In this document: positions 1 to 4,907 of the stretch, piece after piece
Numbering within the stretch: position 1 is the first letter of the stretch
Layout: the number at the start of each line of letters is the position of its first letter
Assembly (NCBI GenBank): GCA_028693775.1
Contig: JAQUUS010000129.1
Location: 1-5,307, forward strand
Length of the DNA stretch: 5,307 nucleotides
From: Alphaproteobacteria bacterium
GTDB lineage: Bacteria > Pseudomonadota > Alphaproteobacteria > UBA9219
Reading direction: 5' to 3'
Notes under the pieces: model-generated
What the model was told of the DNA's origin: nothing
The model's database searches: none
What the model saw: the letters and a program-made list of their open reading frames with translations, nothing else
Made by a program: the position numbers and the translations under genes

Positions 1-1370
1 CCGCTGCGGTTCCTCCGGAAGGGACCGTTTCGCCGCGCCTGACGTCGTTGCGCGTCGAAAAGCTTGTCGCTTTCGGGGCTGCCGGTCAGGCATGGGCTTT
101 GGCCAAGCAGGCCGATCAACGGCTGGTTTCGGATTCGGCCCGCCGCGCCGCCGCTTTGAACGCCTTTTTGGGCGGCGATGAGGCTGTGTGCGGGCAGGTC
201 GCGGATTCCTTCAAGATCAGGTCCAGTCGCGATTGGCAGAAGCTGATGATCGTTTGCCGCTTGCAGGCGCGGGACAACAAGGCGGCTCAGGTCGCTCTGG
301 ATATTTTGCGTTCGGAGAACGGACGCGACAAGCTTTTCCTGAGCGTTGCGGATCGCAATATTCTCGGTAGCAGCAAGACGCTTCCGGCGGCTCTTTCGCC
401 GACGGATCCGGAGGTGCTCGCTTTGCTTCAGATGACGGGGCTGGGGTTGCCGGAATCCTTTTTTGCGCGCGCCGATCTTTCGGATGCGCGCGCGTTGCTG
501 CGCGTTCCCGCGCGCGACGATGCCGTTCGCTTGAGGCTTGCGGAACGTGCGGCGGAGCGCGGCTTGATCGGTGCGGCCGATCTCGAAAGCGTTTATCGCG
601 CGGCGAAGTTCCCGGATGCGGCGTTTGCGGCTCCGCTGGCGTCCGCCGAAAAAGAGGCGCGGTTGCGCGCTTTGCTGTTTCAGGCGGCGGACAGGCAGAA
701 GGATCCGGTTCAAAAGACCGCTTTGGTTGCGGCGTTCGTTCGCTCGGCTTCGGCGCCGTTTTTGAACGGGGCGGGGGACGTTGTCGCTCGTATGCTCGGG
801 GATGTCGCTGCGGATCCCTCCATGGCGAAGGATGCTGCGGTTTTGGCCCGCGTTTATATGCTCTCCGGGGCCAAGGCGGCGCGGGACTGGGTCGATCTGG
901 CTCGCGATAACGCTCTTTGCGCCGACGAAATGCGCCGCTTCTGGCCTCAGTTCGTTTTGGCGGGGCTTGTGAAGGACCGGGCTTATGCTTCGGATTTCTC
1001 CAAGTGGTTTTCTGCGTCCATGAAGGTTTCGGATGCGCGCGCCGTGCGCGAGTCGATCGCGCCGACCTTGCTGCTTCTCGATGCCTCGGGCAGGGAGGTT
1101 CCGGACGCCGCATGGCAGGCTGTTTATGACGCTGCGGGCGGGGAGGAGAAGATTTCCCTTTCTCCTCTGCTGTTTGAGCGGATGCTGGCCGCTTCGGCTG
1201 CGCACAGGCGCGCGGAGACGGTTTTGATGGCTGCCGTGCTGACGAAAGGGACCGAGGTTTCCTTGACCGCGTCGATCGGGGTTGTTTCGGCGTTGCGCGA
1301 GGCGGGGCTGGAGACGGAGGCTGCCGCTTTTGCACGCGAGACCGCTGCCGTTCTGGCGTTGGAGAAGTGA
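1..1370 (+). CDS. Unknown alanine-rich helical protein, 5' end missing
   Basis: This is the 3' part of a gene that enters from the left edge. The frame is open from base 3 (bases 1-2 belong to a cut codon) to the TGA at 1368-1370, giving 455 visible residues. A TTG at 48 is the first start-like codon, but open frame continues upstream of it, so it is unlikely to be the real start. The protein is rich in Ala, Leu, Arg and Asp. It reads as a succession of amphipathic helices without recognisable catalytic motifs or an obvious membrane segment, which suggests an alpha-solenoid or TPR-like fold. Two early cysteines (in AVCGQV and MIVCRL) sit in helices where similar repeat proteins have small residues. 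I do not recognise a family. The stop overlaps or nearly touches the xerD start, so the two are probably co-translated. A role with xerD is not implied by the sequence. Confidence 0.8.
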   Translation, partial: AAVPPEGTVSPRLTSLRVEKLVAFGAAGQAWALAKQADQRLVSDSARRAAALNAFLGGDEAVCGQVADSFKIRSSRDWQKLMIVCRLQARDNKAAQVALDILRSENGRDKLFLSVADRNILGSSKTLPAALSPTDPEVLALLQMTGLGLPESFFARADLSDARALLRVPARDDAVRLRLAERAAERGLIGAADLESVYRAAKFPDAAFAAPLASAEKEARLRALLFQAADRQKDPVQKTALVAAFVRSASAPFLNGAGDVVARMLGDVAADPSMAKDAAVLARVYMLSGAKAARDWVDLARDNALCADEMRRFWPQFVLAGLVKDRAYASDFSKWFSASMKVSDARAVRESIAPTLLLLDASGREVPDAAWQAVYDAAGGEEKISLSPLLFERMLAASAAHRRAETVLMAAVLTKGTEVSLTASIGVVSALREAGLETEAAAFARETAAVLALEK

Positions 1371-1375
1371 GCGGC

Positions 1376-2314
1376 ATGGCCATGCATAATCAGGCCTCCG
1401 ACGGGCTCTCCTGCGGCATGATCGATGCCTTTCTTGACATGATGTCGGCCGAGCGGAACGCTTCGGCCAATACACGCGCCGCTTATGCGCGCGATCTTTC
1501 CGATGCCTGCTCTTTTCTTGCGCGCAAGAAGATCGGCCTTGCGGATGCGGGCGAGGACGATTTGCGGGCTTATTTGCTTTCGCTCGGGAAAAACGCGCCA
1601 CGGACGCAGGCGCGCCGCCTTTCGGCCTTGCGCCAGTTTTTCAAGTTTCTTTGTTCGGAAAATCGCAGGAAGGAAGATCCAACCCGCTTTATCGATCCGC
1701 CAAAGCTCGGGCGGCCTTTGCCCAAATGCCTGACCGAAAAGGAGGTCGGGCTTTTGCTCAGGACCGTTGCCAACTATCCCGGGGACGAGGGCGTGCGGCT
1801 GCGGGCCATGCTTGAGCTTCTTTATGCCGCAGGACTGCGCGTGAGCGAGCTTGTGGGGCTTCCGGTGGTGGGCATTCAGTTCGACCGGTGCGTGGTTCTG
1901 GTTCGCGGCAAGGGCGACAAGGAACGCGTTGTGCCTTTGGGCGAGCCCGCTTTGGAGGCCATTCGCCAATGGCTGCCGGTGCGCAAGAAAATGCTCGGAG
2001 AAAAGCGCGCGTCGCCCTTTTTATTTCCTTCGCACGCGCGCGGGAAGGTCGCGTCCATGACGCGGCAGCGGTTTTTTCAGCTTTTGAAGGAACTTGCGCT
2101 GGCGGCGAAGCTCGATCCGAGGCGCCTTAGCCCTCACGTTGTGCGCCATGCGTTCGCGACCCATTTGATCGAGCATGGCGCCGATTTGCGCAGCGTTCAG
2201 AGCATGCTGGGGCATGCCGATATTGCGACGACCCAGATTTATACGCATATGGCCGGGGACCGCCTTGCGCGGACCGTGGCGGAGCATCATCCTCTTTCGA
2301 AGGTGGGCTCATGA
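1376..2314 (+). CDS. xerD: Tyrosine recombinase XerD
   Basis: Site-specific recombinase that, with XerC, resolves chromosome dimers at dif near the terminus. The product is 312 residues from ATG 1376 (E. coli XerD has 298). An N-terminal SAM-like core-binding domain covers about residues 15-100 and the catalytic domain about 115-300. All six catalytic residues are visible: Arg155 in AAGLRVSEL, Lys179 in GKGDKERVVPLG, His254 and Arg257 in SPHVVRHAFATH, His280 in MLGHADIATTQ, and nucleophile Tyr289 in QIYTH. Their spacing matches E. coli XerD closely. The HGADLR segment and the AEHHP ending resemble XerD more than XerC. GTG 1367 would overlap the upstream stop as GTGA. ATG 1376 is preferred because the GGAGAAG at 1361-1367 is too close to GTG 1367 but acceptably placed for 1376; ATG 1382 is also possible. 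The stop overlaps nadD by 4 bases (ATGA). XerC is the main alternative name. Confidence 0.93.
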   Translation: MAMHNQASDGLSCGMIDAFLDMMSAERNASANTRAAYARDLSDACSFLARKKIGLADAGEDDLRAYLLSLGKNAPRTQARRLSALRQFFKFLCSENRRKEDPTRFIDPPKLGRPLPKCLTEKEVGLLLRTVANYPGDEGVRLRAMLELLYAAGLRVSELVGLPVVGIQFDRCVVLVRGKGDKERVVPLGEPALEAIRQWLPVRKKMLGEKRASPFLFPSHARGKVASMTRQRFFQLLKELALAAKLDPRRLSPHVVRHAFATHLIEHGADLRSVQSMLGHADIATTQIYTHMAGDRLARTVAEHHPLSKVGS

Positions 2315-2940
2315 TGATGACGCCTCATTTGCGCAGCGGGCAGGCGTTTTCCGGCTTGACGGTCGGGCTTTTGGGCGGGTCTTTCAATCCGGCTCATGAC
2401 GGCCATTTCGAGATGAGCCTTTATGCGCTCAAGCAATTGAATCTCGATCAGGTTTGGTGGCTTGTCAGCCCGCAGAATCCGCTCAAGCCCGCGTCGGGCA
2501 TGGCCGATTTGAGCTGCCGCGTGGCCAGCGCCCGCCGTTTGGCGCGGCATCCCAGATTTCTTGTGACCGACATCGAGAAGGATTTGGGGACGCGCTATAC
2601 CGCCGATACGATCCGCGTTCTCAAGAAAAGGTTTCCGGGGACAAATTTCGTTTGGCTCATGGGGGCGGACAATCTCAAGCAGATTCCGCGCTGGCAGAAA
2701 TGGCAGAGCATTTTTAACCATGTTCCTGTCGCCGTTTTTCGCAGGCCTTCGTATCCTGCCGGGCGGGGGCTCGGAAAGGCTTCGGTGCGGTTCGATGAGG
2801 CCTGGACTCCGCCCTCGCGGGCAAGAAAAATCGCAAGGGAATCGCAGAACCTCTTGCCATCGTGGATTATTTTGGACAATAAGCTCAATTACACTTCGGC
2901 AACAAAAATCAGGAAGGACGATCCCTCGTGGCCACCTTAA
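2311..2940 (+). CDS. nadD: Nicotinate-nucleotide adenylyltransferase NadD
   Basis: Cytosolic enzyme that joins nicotinate mononucleotide and ATP to give deamido-NAD and pyrophosphate, the penultimate step of NAD synthesis. The product is 209 residues, close to the E. coli length of 213. The nucleotidyltransferase signature GGSFNPAHDGH is at residues 22-32 (the HxGH element binds the ATP phosphates). WWLVSPQNPLK is at 49-59, RYTADT at 95-100, the substrate-binding WLMGADN at 115-121, and the C-terminal SATKIR at 196-201 is the second ATP-binding motif of the family. Three consecutive in-frame ATGs (2311, 2314, 2317) can serve as start. The Shine-Dalgarno-like AAGGTGG at 2300-2306 is only 4 bases from the first and 7 from the second, so 2314 may be the main one. 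The gene overlaps xerD by 4 bases and rsfS by 13, as expected in a coupled operon. Confidence 0.95.
   Translation: MMMTPHLRSGQAFSGLTVGLLGGSFNPAHDGHFEMSLYALKQLNLDQVWWLVSPQNPLKPASGMADLSCRVASARRLARHPRFLVTDIEKDLGTRYTADTIRVLKKRFPGTNFVWLMGADNLKQIPRWQKWQSIFNHVPVAVFRRPSYPAGRGLGKASVRFDEAWTPPSRARKIARESQNLLPSWIILDNKLNYTSATKIRKDDPSWPP
2911..2918 (+). promoter_or_regulatory. Ribosome binding site of rsfS
   Basis: AGGAAGGA lies inside the end of nadD, 9 bases before GTG 2928. It supports that GTG as the rsfS start and therefore supports translation of the whole lysine-rich N-terminal tail. Confidence 0.7.
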
Positions 2941-3464
2941 AGAAAAAAACACCGGCGAAAGCAAAAAAAGCGACCGCCAAGAAGCCCGTAGCGAAGAAAT
3001 CCGCCGTCAAAAAAACTGCGGCGAAAAAACCCGCAGCGAAAAAAATCCCGGCGAAGAAAGTTGCGCCTTCGAAAAAGACGGCGAAAAAACTTGTCGTCAA
3101 GAAGTCGAAGGCGAATGCCGTTCTCAAGGGCATTCCGGAGGAAACGCTTGAGACCGCGCTCAGGGTTCTCGACGACAGGCAGGCTCAGGAAATTGCGACC
3201 TTTACGCTTCTCGGACGCAGCAGCCTTGCCGATTACATGATTATCGCTTCCGGCAAAACGTCGCGGCAGGTCGCCGCTCTTGCGGAAAATCTGCGCGAGG
3301 CCTTTTTCAAGATGGGCGTTCGCACCGTTCATATCGAGGGCAAGCAAGATGCCAACTGGGTGTTGGTCGATACCGGCGATGTGATCGTTCATTTGTTTCG
3401 CCCGGAGGTCAGGACTTATTACGGCCTTGACGCTTTGTGGTCGAAGAAGACCTCGAAAAAATGA
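2928..3464 (+). CDS. rsfS: Ribosomal silencing factor RsfS with lysine-rich N-terminal tail
   Basis: RsfS (Iojap/DUF143 family) binds protein uL14 of the 50S subunit and blocks joining with 30S, lowering translation in starvation or stationary phase. The conserved domain occupies about residues 71-171: LETALRVLDDRQAQEI, DYMIIASGKTSRQVAALA, HIEGKQDANWVLVDTGDVIVHLF and the terminal TYYGLDALW, all typical. The domain alone matches the usual length of about 105-120 residues. In front lies an extension of about 62 residues in which roughly 25 residues are lysine, arranged as KK every five residues with Ala, Pro, Val and Ser between, like bacterial histone-H1-like tails. There is no in-frame ATG, GTG or TTG between GTG 2928 and Met104 inside the domain, so the tail must be part of the product. 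The gene overlaps nadD by 13 bases and rlmH by 4 (ATGA). The tail could add rRNA or DNA affinity; that is inference. Confidence 0.93.
   Translation: MATLKKKTPAKAKKATAKKPVAKKSAVKKTAAKKPAAKKIPAKKVAPSKKTAKKLVVKKSKANAVLKGIPEETLETALRVLDDRQAQEIATFTLLGRSSLADYMIIASGKTSRQVAALAENLREAFFKMGVRTVHIEGKQDANWVLVDTGDVIVHLFRPEVRTYYGLDALWSKKTSKK
2943..3104 (+). repeat. Pentad KK repeat encoding the RsfS tail
   Basis: A low-complexity A-rich stretch with repeated gcgaaaaaa- and gcgaagaaa-like units encodes residues 6-59 of RsfS. Lysine pairs fall at residues 13, 18, 23, 28, 33, 38 and 43, then at 49, 53 and 58, so the five-residue period is exact for seven units and then drifts. The codons vary (aaa/aag; gcg/gca/gcc), which points to selected protein sequence rather than recent DNA slippage. 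Confidence 0.75.
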
Positions 3465-3916
3465 AGATTTCGGTCCTCGCTATAGGAAAAGCGCGGGGAG
3501 TCGACGCCGAATGGGGCGCTGAGTATTTGAAAAGGCTTGGGCCTTCGGTTTCGGTTCGCGAGTTTGCGGCTTCCAAGGCCCTGCCTCCGGCTGAGACGCA
3601 GAAGGCCGAGGCTGCTTTGTTGCTCAAGGCTATCCCTCCGAAAAGCTTCGTCGTTTTGCTCGATGAGCGCGGCAAGGACATGCAAAGCCGCGAGCTTGCC
3701 GCAAAGATGGCTCAGTGGCAGGAAGGCGCTTCGGGCGATCTCGTTTTTTTGATCGGCGGCGCAGACGGTGTGACCGACGAGATTCGCGCAAAAGCCAATT
3801 TCGTTTTGGGTTTCGGGAAGTTGACCTGGCCTCACAAACTTGTGCGCGTCATGCTTCTGGAACAGATTTACAGGGCCCGGCAGATTCTTGCGGGGCATCC
3901 GTATCATCGCGATTGA
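3461..3916 (+). CDS. rlmH: 23S rRNA (pseudouridine1915-N3)-methyltransferase RlmH
   Basis: SPOUT-class methyltransferase that uses S-adenosylmethionine to methylate N3 of pseudouridine 1915 in helix 69 of 23S rRNA, acting as a dimer on assembled 70S ribosomes. The product is 151 residues (E. coli 155). Family motifs are in order: MKISVLAIGK at the start, LLDERGK at 66-72, the SAM-binding loop LIGGADG at 97-103, LTWPHKLVRVMLLEQIYRA at 121-139 in the trefoil knot, and the C-terminal HPYHR at 146-150. ATG 3461 is preferred over GTG 3437 because it matches the conserved family N-terminus and forms an ATGA overlap with the rsfS stop. No strong Shine-Dalgarno is present, so translation is probably coupled to rsfS. 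It is the last gene of the plus-strand operon, and its stop codon lies within a hairpin shared with the facing gene. Confidence 0.95.
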   Translation: MKISVLAIGKARGVDAEWGAEYLKRLGPSVSVREFAASKALPPAETQKAEAALLLKAIPPKSFVVLLDERGKDMQSRELAAKMAQWQEGASGDLVFLIGGADGVTDEIRAKANFVLGFGKLTWPHKLVRVMLLEQIYRARQILAGHPYHRD

Positions 3917-3921
3917 TACGG
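3899..3921. terminator. Hairpin at the convergent gene junction
   Basis: A perfect 8-bp inverted repeat, CCGTATCA / TGATACGG, has a 7-base loop (3907-3913). The right arm contains the rlmH stop codon TGA (3914-3916). On the plus strand the hairpin is followed by TTTAT, a short and imperfect U tract. On the minus strand no T run follows. It may end the rlmH operon and shield both 3' ends, but it is weaker than a classic intrinsic terminator. Confidence 0.45.
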
Positions 3922-3922
3922 T

Positions 3923-4312
3923 TTATATCCGGTCTCTCGAAAGCGCCCAGATCAGGCAGCCAATCCAGCCGATGCCTGTCAAGCCGAAGAACAGGTTGAC
4001 GATAAAGATAAAACGCCGGTCCGGATGCTTGCGGTTCGAGGCGATCAATGACGGCAGAAAATAGAACCCTATGGATAGCAGGCTGCCGACGAGGATGATG
4101 AGCAGGATCAGAATACTGTTGACGTCGACGCCTACGGAAAAGGCGAACAGCAGGAGCAGAATCAGCAGGGCCATCAGCGAGAACCAGCCGGGTGCACGCA
4201 TGCCGCGAGAAATTGCTTTGTTTGCGTAGGGGTCGTCTATGCCGCAATGAGGACACACTCTTGCTCGGTCACTCACTTGCCTGCTGCATTCGCGGCATGC
4301 GACTAGAGCCAT
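3923..4312 (-). CDS. Zinc-ribbon membrane protein with superinfection-immunity-like domain
   Basis: Small inner-membrane protein of 129 residues; exact function unknown. The N-terminus carries a four-cysteine zinc ribbon (Cys6-x2-Cys9, Cys20-Pro-His-Cys23-Gly) of the short type often fused to membrane domains. Three hydrophobic segments follow at about 43-61, 66-88 and 100-124. The stretch from YFLPSLIA (84-91) through RKHPDR to NLFFGLTGIGW (106-116) and IWAL resembles the Imm_superinfect family (PF14373, named after T4 Imm, which blocks DNA entry of superinfecting phage). Its usual pattern is a YFLP helix, an RKHPN-like loop, and an N...GWTxIGW helix; here the usual GWT reads GLT. Chromosomal members of this family are common and mostly uncharacterised, so a phage-defence role is only a possibility. 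ATG 4312 has GGAG (4320-4323) 7 bases upstream. The gene lies 31 bases after ihfB on the same strand, so the two are likely cotranscribed. Confidence 0.85.
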   Translation of the reverse strand: MALVACRECSRQVSDRARVCPHCGIDDPYANKAISRGMRAPGWFSLMALLILLLLFAFSVGVDVNSILILLIILVGSLLSIGFYFLPSLIASNRKHPDRRFIFIVNLFFGLTGIGWIGCLIWALSRDRI

Positions 4313-4343
4313 CGGGCGTCTCCGTTCATCGGAAAATCGCCGC

Positions 4344-4643
4344 TTATTGCTCGTCCGTTCCGTCGGCGTTGTTCAGGCGGTCGCGCAACTGTTTGCCCGT
4401 TTTGAAGAACGGAACAAATTTTTCGGACACGGACACTGTTTCGCCCGTGCGCGGGTTGCGGCCCATGCGTGCTTCGCGCTGCTTCACAGAAAAGGCGCCA
4501 AAACCACGCAGTTCGACTCGGCTGTTTCTCGCCAACGCATTCGAGATTTCGTCGAAAACGGTATTGACGATACGCTCGATGTCTCGTTGCAGAAGATGCG
4601 GATATTTTTCAGCAAGTTGCAAGATCAGGTCGGACTTTGTCAT
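4344..4643 (-). CDS. ihfB: Integration host factor subunit beta
   Basis: Small DNA-bending protein that pairs with IHF alpha to bend DNA sharply at specific sites in replication, recombination and transcription. The product is 99 residues (E. coli 94). It has the complete HU/IHF fold: MTKSDLILQLAEKYP at the N-terminus, the helical dimer body to about 42, VELRGFGAFSV at 43-53, and the arm with GRNPRTGE at 61-68 whose Pro64 is the intercalating residue. VPFFKTGKQLRDRLN closes the fold. IHF beta is favoured over HU because of the TKSDLI start, the H-L-L-Q-x-D-I-E segment and the REARMGRNPRTGE arm. The frame could extend to a TTG at 4712, but ATG 4643 has a well-placed Shine-Dalgarno and matches the family N-terminus. 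The downstream gene on the same strand is the zinc-ribbon membrane protein, whereas in many alphaproteobacteria a LapA-like gene follows ihfB. Confidence 0.95.
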   Translation of the reverse strand: MTKSDLILQLAEKYPHLLQRDIERIVNTVFDEISNALARNSRVELRGFGAFSVKQREARMGRNPRTGETVSVSEKFVPFFKTGKQLRDRLNNADGTDEQ

Positions 4644-4649
4644 GGGTAA

Positions 4650-4655
4650 CCCCTT
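4650..4655 (-). promoter_or_regulatory. Ribosome binding site of ihfB
   Basis: AAGGGG on the minus strand lies 6 bases before ATG 4643. It decides in favour of this start over the TTG at 4712. Confidence 0.7.
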
Positions 4656-4688
4656 GAACACGGGTGAGAATAGCGAGTCGTTTTTAAA

Positions 4689-4717
4689 AAGTTGCCAAAC
4701 TCGCGCATCCAAGTCAA
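4689..4717 (-). promoter_or_regulatory. Possible ihfB promoter
   Basis: On the minus strand a TTGACT (4712-4717) matches five of six bases of the -35 consensus. The hexamer 17 bases downstream, CAACTT (4689-4694), is a poor -10 box; shifting by one gives AACTTT. Only the -35-like element is convincing, so this is a candidate. Alphaproteobacterial promoters often depend mainly on the -35 TTGAC core. Confidence 0.25.
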
Positions 4718-4773
4718 GGCCTACATTAATATAACCCTTTGGCTCCTTTGGCTTTTCTATCTCGCAGATGCAA

Positions 4774-4803
4774 AAGCGCGGAAATAACGCTATTTCCGCG
4801 CTT
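4774..4803 (-). terminator. Perfect 13-bp hairpin, terminator-like on minus strand
   Basis: The left arm 4774-4786 (AAGCGCGGAAATA) and right arm 4791-4803 (TATTTCCGCGCTT) pair perfectly around a 4-base loop. Read on the minus strand, the stem is followed directly by the rest of a TTTT run, as in an intrinsic terminator with a short U tract. On the plus strand it is followed by GCCGACG, with no U tract. It lies between the divergent ihfB and the gene at 4908. No minus-strand gene is visible just to its right, so its client is unclear: an unannotated small RNA, read-through from beyond the window, or a remnant of an earlier gene order. The rest of the intergenic region (4644-4907) shows no gene. 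Confidence 0.45.
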
Positions 4804-4895
4804 GCCGACGCTTTCCTTTGCCGTTTTAAAAAATTCCGCCGGGTTATCCGTTTCTTAAGATCTTTCGAATCTACCCTGAGTAGACCCCAACGTTC

Positions 4896-4901
4896 AGGGG
4901 A
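4896..4901 (+). promoter_or_regulatory. Ribosome binding site of the exported protein gene
   Basis: AGGGGA lies 6 bases before ATG 4908. Its core lies in the right arm of a CCCTGA (4874-4879) / TCAGGG (4894-4899) inverted repeat and can also pair with CCCC at 4885-4888, so it may be partly masked in the mRNA. Confidence 0.6.
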
Positions 4902-4907
4902 CCTTCG

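Noticed and set aside
48..50. TTG as start of the first gene
   Set aside because: The same frame stays open to the left edge of the window and no convincing Shine-Dalgarno precedes the TTG, so the gene is treated as 5' partial.
217..1383. Long minus-strand open frame (388 codons) opposite the first gene
   Set aside because: It is a shadow of the GC-biased gene on the plus strand: very rich in Arg, Pro, Ser and Lys, without recognisable motifs. The plus-strand frame has normal protein composition and abuts xerD.
1124..1969. Minus-strand open frame of 281 codons across the first gene and xerD
   Set aside because: It lies opposite two well-supported genes, and its translation is low in hydrophobic core patterns and lacks family motifs.
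2287..2964. Minus-strand open frame of 225 codons opposite nadD
   Set aside because: NadD on the plus strand has all its family motifs; the antisense translation has none.
4644..4712. 23-residue N-terminal extension of IHF beta from TTG 4712
   Set aside because: The family begins at MTKSDLI, and ATG 4643 has a good ribosome binding site; the TTG overlaps a -35-like element.
4192..4734. Plus-strand open frame of 180 codons opposite ihfB
   Set aside because: IHF beta on the minus strand is unmistakable, so this frame is a shadow.
4720..4745. AT-rich patch considered as a dif site for XerD
   Set aside because: It lacks two 11-base XerC/XerD arms around a 6-base centre; it is just a short AT-rich promoter-like stretch.
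4802..4830. TTGCCG / TTTAAA as a promoter for the gene at 4908
   Set aside because: Each hexamer matches only four of six consensus bases and the pair overlaps the hairpin arm; too weak to annotate.
4857..4876. TTCGAATC resembling a tRNA T-loop
   Set aside because: The flanking bases cannot form the 5-bp T stem, and no acceptor or anticodon arms are found nearby.
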